From positions 140,279 to 204,278 of the forward strand of contig NZ_JAFCLS010000011.1 in the NCBI RefSeq assembly GCF_018131075.1: a stretch of 64,000 nt of DNA. Reading direction: 5' to 3'. The notes beneath the pieces were generated by a model, which was not told where the DNA came from, did no database searches, and saw only the letters and a list, made by a program, of their open reading frames with translations. Below, in pieces: positions 28,996-38,700 of this stretch. The translations under genes and the position numbers were made by a program. Source of the stretch: Bradyrhizobium sp. JYMT SZCCT0428. GTDB lineage: Bacteria > Pseudomonadota > Alphaproteobacteria > Rhizobiales > Xanthobacteraceae. How positions within the stretch are numbered: position 1 is the stretch's first letter; each line of letters begins with the position of its first letter.

Positions 28996-29602
28996 AGTCT
29001 TTGTCATCGATGACGATCCAGCGATGCGCGACTCGCTGGATTTCCTGCTGGGGTCGGCCGGCTTCAGCGTGCGCCTGTTCGCTTCTGCGCAGGTTTTTCT
29101 GACCGAGCTGCCGAAGCTGGAGAGCGGATGCGTGGTCACGGATATTAGGATGCCGGGCATGGACGGCATGGAATTGCTGCGTCAGCTGAATTCAGTCACC
29201 GGCGCCCGGAAGCTTCCGGTCATCGTCATGACCGGGCATGGCGACGTCCCCCTTGCCGTCGAAGCCATGAAGCTTGGCGCGCTCGACTTCCTGGAAAAGC
29301 CATTCGAGGATGACCGGCTGATCGGCATGATCGAGACCGCCCTCTCGCAGAATGAAGGCGGCACGAAGAGCGAGGCGCTCACGGCCGACATGGCCGCGCG
29401 GGTCGCCTCCCTCACCCAACGGGAGCGACAGGTGATGAAGGGACTGGTGAGCGGCCAATCGAACAAGGTGATCGCGAGAGAATACGACATCAGCCCGCGT
29501 ACGGTGGAGGTTTATCGGGCCAACGTCATGACCAAGATGCAGGCCGGTAACCTTTCGGAACTGGTCAGATTTGCGATCCGGGCCGGGATCATCGAGGATT
29601 GA
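28979..29602 (+). CDS. fixJ: Response regulator FixJ
   Basis: A 207-residue NarL/LuxR-type regulator. The receiver domain has the acidic pocket (VIDDDP), the phospho-acceptor Asp55 in VVTDIRMPG, the switch Thr in VMTGHGDVP and Lys in EKPFEDD. The C-terminal helix-turn-helix is [26 protein letters not shown]. In Bradyrhizobium phosphorylated FixJ turns on fixK2. The start overlaps the end of fixL, so kinase and regulator are made together. Confidence 0.97.
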   Translation: MSQNGKVFVIDDDPAMRDSLDFLLGSAGFSVRLFASAQVFLTELPKLESGCVVTDIRMPGMDGMELLRQLNSVTGARKLPVIVMTGHGDVPLAVEAMKLGALDFLEKPFEDDRLIGMIETALSQNEGGTKSEALTADMAARVASLTQRERQVMKGLVSGQSNKVIAREYDISPRTVEVYRANVMTKMQAGNLSELVRFAIRAGIIED

Positions 29603-29612
29603 GCCACGTCAA
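29599..29612. promoter_or_regulatory. Possible FixK/Fnr box at the end of fixJ
   Basis: TTGA-GCCACG-TCAA matches both half-sites. It overlaps the fixJ stop codon and lies 34 bp before the start of the frrA-like gene, which is close for an activator site. It could as easily be chance or a repressing site. Confidence 0.35.
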
Positions 29613-29645
29613 TATGGGCATGGGTGAGTTGGCTATCCTGCACCC

Positions 29646-30080
29646 ATGATAGATGCCCGTCACACATCCGGCCGCTCCGAGATCGGCCCGCCGCCCAGAA
29701 AATCGCTGATCTACGTCGTCGACGACGACTACGACGTCCTTCGGTCGTTGCGATTTCTCCTGGAGACGGAGGGCTTCGATGTCCGCACATTCCGCAGCGG
29801 CTCCGCATTGTTGGGGTCTTCGACCCGGCAAGCCGCGGATTGCCTCGTTGTGGACTACAAGATGGCGGGAATCGATGGGCTGGAGCTGGCGCACCGGCTG
29901 CGCGGTCTCGACGTCAGCACACCGATCATTCTGATTACGGGCTATCCGGACGAAACCATCGCTATGAAGGCGAACTCGGCAGGGGTGCTCCAGGTCCTCC
30001 TGAAGCCCAATCTCGAGGAGAACTTGGTGGAATGCGTGCAAAACGCCGTCAACTCAGGCGCCGCGACCGGACAGCCCTGA
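29646..30080 (+). CDS. frrA: Single-domain response regulator (FrrA-like)
   Basis: A 144-residue receiver domain with no output domain. Motifs are VVDDDYDV (acidic pocket), the acceptor Asp70 in LVVDYKMAGIDG, ITGYPDE (switch Thr) and LLKPNLEE (conserved Lys). It lies between fixJ and fixK2, the place of the FixLJ-regulated response regulator frrA in Bradyrhizobium. It may act as a phosphate sink or connector; its partner is not known. The symbol rests on gene order and size, so moderate trust. Confidence 0.8.
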   Translation: MIDARHTSGRSEIGPPPRKSLIYVVDDDYDVLRSLRFLLETEGFDVRTFRSGSALLGSSTRQAADCLVVDYKMAGIDGLELAHRLRGLDVSTPIILITGYPDETIAMKANSAGVLQVLLKPNLEENLVECVQNAVNSGAATGQP

Positions 30081-30200
30081 ATAATCAGGCGAAATGCGCC
30101 CCCGTAAAACCCCGTAAGAAGACCCCCTTAGGATATCAACCGAAATATCGGGGAACAAATATCCTCGGTACACAAAGCCATCCACATAGGAGATGGCGAC
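30081..30200 (+). promoter_or_regulatory. fixK2 promoter region
   Basis: A 120-bp leader before fixK2. It contains GTAAAACCCCGTAAG (about 30105-30119), two GTA-starting units similar to FixJ-binding sequences, placed about 85 bp before the ATG. The ribosome site AGGAG is nine bases before the start. The FixJ-site reading is by resemblance only. Confidence 0.4.
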
Positions 30201-30896
30201 ATGCACACCCAGACGATCACCGCCCCGGCAACCACGGTTCTCAACGCCCCGCGCGCCCCAGTCCCCTCGTCGGCCGATCAGTTCAGCATCATCGCCAGCT
30301 GTTCGGGCATCATCGCCACCGAATTTACCTACGGCAAGGACGAGGAAATCTACGGCGAAGGCGAGCCTTCCGAGTATGTCTATCAGGTGATCCAAGGGGC
30401 GGTTCGTACCTACAAGCTGTTGAGCGACGGACGCCGCCAGATCGGCGCGTTCCATCTGGCCGGCGACGTGTTCGGCCTCGATCCCGGCACCTCCCATCGC
30501 CTGACGGCCGAAGCGATCTCCGATACCACCGTCCGCCTGGTGAAACGGCGCAGCCTGGAGGCGGCAGCCGGATCGAATGTCAGGGTGGCCCATAATCTCT
30601 GGACCATGACCGCAGGCGATCTCAGGCACGCGGAAGATCATATGCTGCTGCTCGGCCGCAAGACCGCGATGGAAAAAGTTGCCACGTTCCTCCTGGAAAT
30701 GGACCGCCGGCTCGCCAAGGCTGGTATGATGGCGCTGCCGATGTGCCGCCGCGATATCGGCGATTATCTCGGCATTACGCTGGAAACCGTGTCGCGCGCG
30801 CTTTCGCAGCTCAACGACCAGGGCGTACTGGTGTTTTCCAGTGCCCGCCAGATCGTACTCCGTAACCGCCAGCGTCTGGCTGACATGGACGCGTGA
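30201..30896 (+). CDS. fixK2: Crp/Fnr-type regulator FixK2
   Basis: A 231-residue regulator with a cyclic-nucleotide-binding-like fold (about 40-130) and a helix-turn-helix at about 182-205 (CRRDIGDYLGITLETVSRAL). It lacks the N-terminal cysteines of Fnr, so it does not carry an iron-sulfur cluster. A single cysteine (182, in PMCRRDIG) matches the redox-sensitive Cys of Bradyrhizobium FixK2 next to the DNA-contact helix. The E-x-x-S-R recognition signature (ETVSRAL) predicts binding to TTGA-N6-TCAA, the box found eight or more times in this window. Follows fixLJ-frrA. Confidence 0.96.
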   Translation: MHTQTITAPATTVLNAPRAPVPSSADQFSIIASCSGIIATEFTYGKDEEIYGEGEPSEYVYQVIQGAVRTYKLLSDGRRQIGAFHLAGDVFGLDPGTSHRLTAEAISDTTVRLVKRRSLEAAAGSNVRVAHNLWTMTAGDLRHAEDHMLLLGRKTAMEKVATFLLEMDRRLAKAGMMALPMCRRDIGDYLGITLETVSRALSQLNDQGVLVFSSARQIVLRNRQRLADMDA

Positions 30897-30965
30897 GCGG
30901 CTATCTGCCTGCTTACGGACCGGCCGCGCAACAATGCGCATTGTACAGTAGAACGGGAGTCTACA

Positions 30966-31223
30966 ATGAACAGCTATCGCGTCTCCTTCTACAAAGATCT
31001 CCTCAATTCGGACGGCCATGGTTTCAAGTGCCTGCAGAGCCAGATCGACGTCGAATCGGACAGCCCGTCGCAGGCGGTGGTGCTGGCCGAACGTCTGGTC
31101 GACAATGAACGTCTCAATGCCGACTGCATCGAGGTAGTGCATCTGAGCGGTCATGATGAACTCGAACATCTACCGAACCAAACGTTCGCTCCCTGCAAAC
31201 AGACCTGGAGCCGCGCCTCCTGA
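30966..31223 (+). CDS. Small hypothetical protein near fixK2
   Basis: An 85-residue soluble protein starting MNSYRVSFYKDLLNSDGH. The pattern (a short beta start, then SDSPSQAVVLAERLVDNERL helix, then VVHLS strand) looks like a compact alpha/beta domain. I know no function. A GGGAG site stands seven bases before ATG. It is 69 bp after fixK2 on the same strand and could be part of the same unit. Confidence 0.65.
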   Translation: MNSYRVSFYKDLLNSDGHGFKCLQSQIDVESDSPSQAVVLAERLVDNERLNADCIEVVHLSGHDELEHLPNQTFAPCKQTWSRAS

Positions 31224-31235
31224 CAACGCCATGAC

Positions 31236-32084
31236 ATGGACCGTTTCCTGGAACTTGCCGCCGGTTATTCTGTGGCATTCCAATCACCGCTCATCGCTTT
31301 TGTTCTGACCTCCCTCATCATCGAAATGACGCCGGGACCGAACATGGCCTACCTCGCCGTGCTGGGCGCGAGCCGGGGCCGCCTCGCCGGCTTCTCCGCC
31401 GTCCTTGGCGTCGCGCTGGGACTGGCCCTGCTCGGCATTGTGGTCGGGCTTGGCGGCGGATCGTTGATCCTCAACAACCCTGTCGTTTACGAATCCCTTC
31501 GCTGGGCGGGGGCGTTGTATCTTTGCTGGCTGGCGTATGACAGCTGGAGAGAAGCGCGGCTACCGGTCGCGGCCGCTCGGGTAAACCAGTCTATCTTCGT
31601 GCAATTCCGCCGCGGGTTCATCACCAACCTACTCAATCCGAAGGCCGCGCTGTTCTTCATCGCCGTCGTTCCGGAATTCATCAGCGGCCCTGCGCCTTCG
31701 GTGCGTGAACTTGCGACCCTGGTTTCCATCTATGTCGCCGTCGCCACTTTCGTGCATGGGCTGATCGTGTTGCTGGCGGGTGGGCTGCAGACTTTTTTCG
31801 CGGCCCCGCGACGGCGCCAAACGGCCGGCAATATTTTCGCAGCCGTTCTCTTTCTCGTGGCAGTGTGGCTGTTCGTGAGCGGCGGCCGGTCGGCCATTTC
31901 GGTGCCGCTAAACATGCGCGCGACTCATTCGTTCAGGTTGCTATTGGCGAAATTTGACCGAGATCAATACGACTTCGCCGCCGGCTTTGCATACCAGTCG
32001 GCATGTCCGAGACCCGTACTTCATCCCATCAGTGGCTCCCCATATCCATCGCGCCTGAAGACTGCGACCTCCAGCTCGGAGTGA
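31236..32084 (+). CDS. LysE/RhtB family exporter
   Basis: A membrane exporter of amino acids or related solutes. The family core is the opening EMTPGPNMAYLAVLGASRGR, then GFITNLLNPKAALFF, with about six helices over residues 10-225. The normal LysE length is about 205-215, but the frame continues for some 55 further residues (from NMRATHSFR) that are not hydrophobic and contain the FixK box DNA and the start of the next gene. The original stop was probably lost or moved, so the real tail is uncertain. Confidence 0.8.
   Translation: MDRFLELAAGYSVAFQSPLIAFVLTSLIIEMTPGPNMAYLAVLGASRGRLAGFSAVLGVALGLALLGIVVGLGGGSLILNNPVVYESLRWAGALYLCWLAYDSWREARLPVAAARVNQSIFVQFRRGFITNLLNPKAALFFIAVVPEFISGPAPSVRELATLVSIYVAVATFVHGLIVLLAGGLQTFFAAPRRRQTAGNIFAAVLFLVAVWLFVSGGRSAISVPLNMRATHSFRLLLAKFDRDQYDFAAGFAYQSACPRPVLHPISGSPYPSRLKTATSSSE
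31954..31967. promoter_or_regulatory. FixK/Fnr box inside the LysE gene 3' part
   Basis: TTGA-CCGAGA-TCAA, full match with a near-ideal centre. It lies 36 bp upstream of ATG 32003, so it likely serves the small gene or the DUF6455-like gene that follow. Confidence 0.7.
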
Positions 32085-32209
32085 TCGACAAGGGCGGCGT
32101 GCGCCCCTGGGCTTTTCCCTGCCGAAAGCGCCATGCCGTGTGGTTCAATGTCTGGGCCGACCAGCCCGTGTTGATTCATCCCACACACTGGCGCGTGTGG
32201 CGCCAGTAA
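32003..32209 (+). CDS. Small conserved hypothetical protein
   Basis: A 68-residue protein: LPISIAPEDCDLQLGVIDKGG, then a middle with VRPWAFPCRKRHAVWFNV and the closing PVLIHPTHWRVW. I recall short proteins of this pattern (PIS-x-AP...P-x-HWR-x-W) in rhizobia, without a known role. It overlaps the odd 3' extension of the LysE frame in another frame, which argues that the extension is not the functional coding sequence here. FixK box directly upstream. Confidence 0.65.
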   Translation: MSETRTSSHQWLPISIAPEDCDLQLGVIDKGGVRPWAFPCRKRHAVWFNVWADQPVLIHPTHWRVWRQ

Positions 32210-32334
32210 GGAATTGAGATGCCCCTGCGGAGAGCAGGCGAGCACTCACACGTTCATGGTGTTTGATCTACCGCAACGACGCGGCGCGCCCACACCGCCA
32301 TGCTGGGCCAGTTTCAGCAGTTAGGGAACGCACC

Positions 32335-32742
32335 ATGGCAACCCAGACCAAAACTCACGCGATCGTTGAAAGCGCCATCAATCTGTTCAGCGACTGGCTC
32401 AAGCACCGGCGCGAGATGCGCGAGCTCCGTGATATGAATAGCGGGGATTTCGCCCGCATCGCGCGGGACCTTTCCGTGACCCCTGCCGAACTTGATGCAG
32501 TCGTCCGCCAGGGACCGCACGCCAGCGATGAATTGCCACGACTATTGAAATCTCTCGGCATTGACGAAACGACTTTGTCCCGCACGCAGCCTTTCCTGCA
32601 GCGCGACATGATACGCGTCTGTGCCTCATGCCAACAGAAGACGCTGTGTAAGCACGATCTCGACGCCGGCACATCGGCTCAACACTATGACGAATATTGC
32701 CCCAATGCGTCGGCAATTGACGAATTGGGTCAGAGGCCGTGA
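32335..32742 (+). CDS. DUF6455-like cysteine-rich small protein
   Basis: A 135-residue protein starting MATQTKTHAIVESAINLFSD. The C-terminal part has paired cysteines in CASCQQKTLC and then DEYCPNASAIDEL, the C-x2-C...C...YCPNA layout of the DUF6455 family. Four cysteines could bind a metal or iron-sulfur group; this is inference. The ATG at 32335 is preferred to an earlier one because the homologous part starts there. It is the last gene before the mobile element. Confidence 0.7.
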   Translation: MATQTKTHAIVESAINLFSDWLKHRREMRELRDMNSGDFARIARDLSVTPAELDAVVRQGPHASDELPRLLKSLGIDETTLSRTQPFLQRDMIRVCASCQQKTLCKHDLDAGTSAQHYDEYCPNASAIDELGQRP

Positions 32743-33334
32743 TGCGTACGTCAGTATCAACCGAATCTGACTATTAAACCGAGGCAAGCAGCGGCTCCCA
32801 GTGGCGTATTTAGCGACGGTCCGTAATGCGTCGGATCGACTGCTGCGCAAATCGGCCCAGCGCTGCTGCTGCGAAGCTCGCGGCACGGTGCAGTTACGTG
32901 GCGCCAGCAGGATCGGCTGGCGCGCGATCGGATCTGGGTGAGCCTGCCCAAGCCCATGCCTCCGGAAGCTCGTTGGACCGGCTCTGTTCGTGAACCAAAA
33001 GCCTGCGTGGCGGTTGCGGATCAAGAAAGATGCTTAAATTTCATAGCGTTGTGTTCACGATACGCTTCCTGTTGCCCTGCAGCGCGCACCGAGGACTGAC
33101 CCCGGACCAATTCTGCGTCGCAGGAGTGGGATACTCGTGTTAAATTGATCGAGATCAAAGTGACCAGCGAGTCGAAGTTCGAGACTGATCGTAGGATGCT
33201 CAATGCACTTTTCGCTGACCGCCGAGCGCGCGAGCGACCGCCGCATTGAGAGCGCGAACGATGATATTCCGAGTCTCGCGTGCGGAAAGCACTTCGATCT
33301 CGCCGTTCGGTGGACCCGAAAACCGGCTGGTTGG
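32743..33334. other. 592-bp spacer left of the mobile element
   Basis: No gene with a convincing ribosome site and codon pattern. It contains the FixK box at 33145-33158. Small frames on both strands are compositionally poor (Arg/Ser-rich). The left boundary of the integrated element probably lies in this stretch, but I could not define an attachment repeat. Confidence 0.4.
33145..33158. promoter_or_regulatory. FixK/Fnr box with no clear target
   Basis: TTGA-TCGAGA-TCAA, full match and symmetric in the centre. No convincing gene starts at the expected distance on either strand. It may be the promoter of a gene displaced or disrupted by the adjoining element. Confidence 0.65.
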
Positions 33335-33700
33335 TCACTCTTCTGTTTCGACATCTGCATCTTCTCCATGGTGTCGTCCATTTGCAGCAGCCGCGAGACC
33401 CGCCGCAGCGACGCGTGTGGGGAAATCCGGTGATGCGATTTCTTCAAGCGTTTCGCGAATCGCGCCGTCGAGTGTTTCGTAGACTTCCTCTTGTGGGCGG
33501 TGCGCCACCAGGTAGGCCACCTGCCCTGGGAAATTCAAAAGCCGGTCGCGCATCGCACGCAGGCTGCTCGCAACCACGCGCTCGATCGGCTCGATCGGCA
33601 CCAATTTGCCCGCATCTTGACGCTCCTCGCGGCGACGTTTCGCAGCCAGGAGGCGCGTGCGTTTTTGAACGGCACCTTCAGAACATCCGCTGCAATTCAT
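33335..33700 (-). CDS. Phage terminase small subunit-like protein
   Basis: A 121-residue protein starting MNCSGCSEGAVQKRTRLLAA. The middle LVPIEPIERVVASSLRAMRD followed by LLNFPGQVAYLVAHRPQEE looks like the Nu1/terminase-small-subunit pattern, in which a basic helix is followed by a L-V-P-x-x-x-x-x-R-x-V stretch. In phages such proteins recognise DNA for packaging. The reading frame is open further upstream, to 33859; 33700 was chosen for the basic domain start. It is reported as phage-related on pattern alone, with no capsid or large subunit in the window. Confidence 0.55.
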   Translation of the reverse strand: MNCSGCSEGAVQKRTRLLAAKRRREERQDAGKLVPIEPIERVVASSLRAMRDRLLNFPGQVAYLVAHRPQEEVYETLDGAIRETLEEIASPDFPTRVAAAGLAAAANGRHHGEDADVETEE

Positions 33701-34193
33701 ATCCGAACCCTCCAGCTGCGGCGTGGCTGAAGATGGAATCCCGATCAGCGGCGGTCCTGGCATGCGAATGGAATTCGGCGACGTTTGCGAGGAAGAAACC
33801 GGTTGGAGTCTCGAAAGCGACTTCGTTGAGAAAATTTTGGGTCGGGCCGTCAATGGCACACATGAGCTGAAAATGAGGTCGGCATTAGGAGGCCTTCAGC
33901 CCGACAAAAAAGTTCGAGTTCGATGTTTGACTACCCCCTCCCCCCTCCAGCAAAGTTGAAAGTATGCGATTGCTAATTAAGATCGCAGCAAGTTCTCAAA
34001 CTGGAGCAAGCGCGCTGCAAAACCCCATACAATAGTTTCACAGAATACGGCATCGCGCCTGTTCCAAAAACCCCGGCGTCGGCTTCTTCGAAAACGTCTG
34101 CAAGTTCAAGGGCCACGATATGCAAATTTCGCTGTTCCAAAACTAGTTGTTTATGGTACACGGCCGGGACATTGAAACAGGAACAAGATCACC
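33701..34193. other. Spacer before the serine recombinase, with a short direct repeat
   Basis: About 490 bp with no recognised gene. CTGTTCCAAAA occurs at 34059-34069 and again at 34132-34142 in the same direction, 73 bp apart, just ahead of the recombinase. A C-rich run and AT-richer DNA than the neighbours are also seen. Confidence 0.4.
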
Positions 34194-34799
34194 ATGAACG
34201 CCGCGAAGCGAACCTTACGCGTTGCCCTTTATGTCCGTGTCTCGACGGATCATCAGACTGTGAAAAACCAGCAGCTCGAATTAGAAGCCGCCGCCCAGCG
34301 CCATGGATGGACCGTGGCGGGAGTCTTCCGGGACCAAGGCATTTCGGGTGCTAAGGGCCGCGACGAGCGCCCTGGGCTAGACAAGCTGTTGCGGGCAGTC
34401 GCCCGAAAGGAATTTGACCTTGTCGCGGCATGGTCTGTCGATCGTATCGGCCGCTCGCTGATTGATCTCGTCGGCACCTTGCAAGAATTGCATGCGAAGC
34501 ACGTCGACCTTTACCTGCACCAGCAGGGCATCGATACCACGACGCCTTCCGGCAAAGCCATGTTTCAATTGATGGGCGTGTTTGCGGAATTCGAAAGGGC
34601 GATGCTTAGGGAACGCGTCAATGCCGGCCTGGCGCGGGCGCGTGCAGAGGGAATTCAGCTCGGCCGACCGGCGAAAGTTGCTGGTGATAAGGCCAAGGTG
34701 AGCAAGATCCGCGCCGATCGTGCCGCCGGCATGAGCGTTCGCGCCATTGCTGCGAAGCACGGCGTTAGTATTGGCTCGGTGCAGCGGGTAACCAGCTAG
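34194..34799 (+). CDS. Serine recombinase (resolvase/invertase family)
   Basis: A 201-residue site-specific recombinase. The catalytic Ser is in LYVRVSTDHQ (about residue 17). Other active-site blocks are GISGAKGRDERPGLDKLL, WSVDRIGRSL and LMGVFAEFERAMLRERVNAG, and a small DNA-binding end (GMSVRAIAAKHGVSIGSVQRV) follows. The size is that of resolvases/invertases, not of the large serine integrases. It probably resolves or inverts DNA inside the element, perhaps acting on the CTGTTCCAAAA repeats upstream. It is the only plus-strand gene of the element. Confidence 0.93.
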   Translation: MNAAKRTLRVALYVRVSTDHQTVKNQQLELEAAAQRHGWTVAGVFRDQGISGAKGRDERPGLDKLLRAVARKEFDLVAAWSVDRIGRSLIDLVGTLQELHAKHVDLYLHQQGIDTTTPSGKAMFQLMGVFAEFERAMLRERVNAGLARARAEGIQLGRPAKVAGDKAKVSKIRADRAAGMSVRAIAAKHGVSIGSVQRVTS

Positions 34800-35356
34800 A
34801 AATCGTCCCGTTTTGGCCAGCGCTGCATGCGGCCTTGCGGGTCTATTGTCCACGCCACTTCATCGTCACCGTTACGACGCTCGCGCGCTTCCTTGAGCAT
34901 TCGCTGATACGCGGTTTTTGGTTCCGGCTCGACTTCTATCGCCGGTTCGTCCGCGATTTGACCTTCGCCCGCCGGCTCGGCGATCTTTTCTTGCGAGCGA
35001 TTCAATATCTCAACGTTATGCTCAGAGACATCATCGCCCCCTTCAACCGGCAAATGCTCAATCGTCAACGGAATGCCGCCACCCGTGACAGCTTCAACTT
35101 CCCGGTAGTAGTGGCCTGATGGCACCGAGACCAGGTTGATGTCCATCCTCTGCTCCGCAGCTGGCGGGATTGGAATGGCCTCCAGCGAGCACCTGATTTC
35201 CCGCAAACTGAACATGACCTTGGTCATTTCGCCGGCTTTGATGCGATCGTTCAAATACAGCCGATAAACTCTGCCCTGTTCCATGGCCACTCCGCGGACT
35301 GTATCCAGCTTGACCTGGTGCCGAGGGTGCAGTCGCGCGCGTTCTCTCTTTGGCAA
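34796..35356 (-). CDS. Hypothetical protein of the mobile element
   Basis: A 186-residue soluble protein with no domain I recognise. The N-terminal third is basic (MPKRERARLHPRHQVKLDTV), the middle may be a beta-rich part (MTKVMFSLREIRCSLEAIPI), a low-complexity acidic stretch (EPAIEVEPEPKTAYQ) follows, and the end WTIDPQGRMQRWPKRDDF is aromatic and charged. It overlaps the end of the recombinase gene by four bases on the other strand. Probably an element-specific accessory protein. Confidence 0.6.
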   Translation of the reverse strand: MPKRERARLHPRHQVKLDTVRGVAMEQGRVYRLYLNDRIKAGEMTKVMFSLREIRCSLEAIPIPPAAEQRMDINLVSVPSGHYYREVEAVTGGGIPLTIEHLPVEGGDDVSEHNVEILNRSQEKIAEPAGEGQIADEPAIEVEPEPKTAYQRMLKEARERRNGDDEVAWTIDPQGRMQRWPKRDDF

Positions 35357-35743
35357 CGGGATGTCCTCGGTCTAGTGAGGCCAAATCGACGCCTTTTATC
35401 TACACCCGTTTTTATATTTGCGCAGCCCCGTCGCCTGGGCCCCCCAGAATGAATGCGGAATTAACCCAGCTATTGAGCTGGCCGAGAGGTGCCAACACTG
35501 CTTTGCGATGCGGATCAGAATTTCTCGGCGCACGCAGGTCTCGTCCGGGCGAGGCCCGGCCCGCAGGGTACATAGAGGGGATAGGGTACGTTTTTCATCT
35601 CTTCGCGCGAGCAATCACCTTTTATTTTCTTGGCCGAGCGCACTACGCCATGAAATCCGAGTGAGCATCTTTGGGCCGACCCGGCTGGTGGAAGTACCCC
35701 ATGTACTTCATGTACCCTCGAACGCGACCCGGCCGGCAAAAGG
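35357..35743. other. 387-bp spacer between the polymerase fusion and the hypothetical gene
   Basis: No gene seen. GTAC occurs three times in 22 bp near 35695-35715 (GTACCCCATGTAC...GTAC), and GCCCGGCCCG-type GC-rich blocks precede it. Meaning unknown. Confidence 0.35.
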
Positions 35744-38700
35744 TCACTCTTGCTCAACCCACCAAAGGGTTGCCGTCGAGCCAGTTGGATCTTTTTTGCA
35801 AAACCTTATCTTCCCAACCCGTCGCTCTTTAAAGGAGCGAAGCTTGATGCCAAGACTCTCGGCGTCCGGCTTAAGATGGTGATGCGGCGGCATCAACGAC
35901 AGCACCGCGTTGCGCAGCCCTTTGTGGATGTAGTCCTTGCCCTCTGGTGTGGCCCTGTTGGCCTCGCAAAGGTTGACCACCTCGCGCGAGGCCTTCGCAT
36001 TTCCATGACCAACCCCAATCACCAGTTTCCACTCGGTCAATAGGGTCCGCAGCGCACTTGTCTCGGGATCCTCCGCCTTCGAGGTATCCATTGAGGTCAC
36101 CGGATCGGCTTCCCCGAACCATACCAGCGCCGATCTCACCGTGTCGGACCAGCCGCCGAACGATGCCAGCCGGTTCAGCTTCCCGGGCCTGCCGGCCGCG
36201 ATGTAGGCCCGGCAGATCGTCAGGCAGGCGGCGATGTATTTCCCGCGATCGGCCATGACAGTGTCCTCGGGGCTCCCCTTGAACACCCGCAGTTCCGGCC
36301 GCTCCATCTGGGGATCGAGTCGCGAACGAATTACCCGTCGACAGAGATCGCCGACCACCACGACGTTATTGCCGTTGCCAAAATAGCTGGTGCTGCGGGC
36401 GTCGACCTCGATCATGGTAGATTGCCCGAGGATCCGGACGTTGGGCCGGGGCTGTTCCACCAGGCGGCACAGCGCGTCACCACCGATCTCGCCGACGATG
36501 TTGTCGACGCAGATCAGCGCCTGACCGTGAATGACGGCCGCGCCCAGGCGTTTCTCCAACTCCTCCTCGCTCTTGCCGGCCCCGAGCACCGGCATCGGGT
36601 GCCCGGTCGCAATCCGGCTGACGGTTGAAAGCAAATAGCTTTTGCCGCTGCCGGCGGTCGGTGCGTCGATGATGTGCATCGGCACGACAGCAAAGGCGCC
36701 CCGGCAAACGGTCGAAATAATCGCCGACAGCGCTACCGCGCGCGACACCCCGCCGTCATCGTCGAACATGAACTCAAACAGCAAGTCATTTTTGATCGAG
36801 TTGAGCGCGTTTACGGCTTCGTCCTTGGTCGGATGCTCAGGGATGTCGGGCATCATAGGCGGATCGATCAGCAGCAATTGCGTCGCCGGATCGTAGCCCT
36901 CGTCTTTCAAGACTGTCCCATCCGGCCGCAGCGTCGGCGTGCTGATGATCCCCGACAGCTCCGGAAAATCCCAATCGCCGAACCGCTTCAGCAGCACCTG
37001 CGCAGGATCGACGGGTGGGTGGATTGGCAACCACTTCATCGCCTTTTTGTTGAATTTGACCCAGATCGAGTTCTTGCATAGCGTGTCGCGCAGGTACGGC
37101 AGCTCGATATTGGCCAGCTGCGACGCCGACGTCATCTTGCCGTCAAAAGTCTGCACCTGCTTGACCACCGGACGTACCAGCGACCTGCCGCGCTGATAGA
37201 ACGGCACCTCGGCTCCGATGAGTACCCTGGCAGCGGCGTCGGCCATGACCGACAACGGTCCATATCTGATGACCGGCTTATGCTTGCCGGCGAAGCCCGG
37301 TTGATTGCCGGGGCTCGGGCTTGCGGTGCCTGGGCCGCCACCGCCGCCACTACCACCTCCACCTCCAGCGCCCCCATCATCGCCACCGCGCCCACCAGCG
37401 AAGCCTTCGTCATCGAACAGCGGCAGGAAGTACGCATAACGGTCGCCGTGGGCGCGAGAATAGATCTCAACCCGCCCGCTCTGATGAAGGATGAACCCGC
37501 AATTGCGCGTCTGATAGTCCATGCCCTCAACCGGATCACAGCATTCCTTTCCGTGAAACGCTTTCGGGTCATCCACCATGTTGGCTGCGGTGAACGACGT
37601 GCCGTCGGGCCAGTACAATGTTTGATGTGGCGACAGTTCACGCCAGATCCGCCCGTCGATCGCCGAGGCCTTCGCGCGGGTCATCTCGTCAAACGAATTC
37701 TCGACCGCTTTTCGAGGCTCGCCACGGGCTACCGCCTTTTCGATAAATTCGGAACGATACGCCGCCTTTACCGCGGCCTGCTGGGTAAGGAATGCCGGCT
37801 CGTTCTTTGCCGCCGCGACGATTTCGTCAAACCGTCTCCCGGGCGCGTGCCGATCCGCAAAATCTAGCAACTCGGCAGCGCACAGCACGCGAGTGCCGCC
37901 CGAGACCATCGATCCACGCGGCAGTCGCTCAAGCCCTTTACCAATCGAGATCTGCCCCTCATAGACCAGGCGCTCGGGCGAACCGACGGTGACATCGATC
38001 GGCCCATAGACCAGCGGATCCCCGTCCCTCGCCAAAGCAAGCCAGCCCGCAGAACGCCCAACGCCAGCGCACCACGCCAGCCGCATGATCGCTGTCAGGC
38101 AATCCTTCGATTTCGTCGGCTCGTCGAGCAGCACGTAAAGATGCTCGCCGGTCTTCAAGCGTTCGCCGGTGTTGGGATCCTTCACCGAGGCCGAGGCCGA
38201 CGGCCTCGTCAGCACGGCAACGTCGGCGAAGTCCGGGAACAATTCAACCAGGATATCGCGTAGGCCGTCAATTTCGTCACCATCAAACAGCAACAGACCG
38301 CAGCTATTCGAAGGCCAGCCAAAATGCGACAGTGCCCGCGGGATCGCAGTTGCACGCTTGCCGGCCGTGCGCCTCCCGTACTTCTCCTTGGTGGTGATGT
38401 CGCCCGATAACGGAAGACCGTCGCGGACGATGCCGAGGCCAATCGCCTCGCGGAAGTTCAAGGCGTCAATCCTGGTCTTGATGTCAACCAAAGCCGCTTG
38501 CGGGTCGGTAGAATCGATCGAGACGGTCTCATAACATCCGTTTGACAGCTGGGTGCCGCCGGACTTGATGACCTTGCCGTCGGCGCTAAGCTCATACAGC
38601 TTTGAGAGCCGCATCCCGCGAGATTTATACTTGGTAAACTTTACAACGGCGCCACCAACGGGATCATCAACCCCTATTGGCTGCGGATCAGGATCAGGGC

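Noticed and set aside
32626..33024. Minus-strand frame of 132 residues in the left spacer
   Set aside because: Arg/Ser-rich, no ribosome site, overlaps the DUF6455-like gene; no family pattern.
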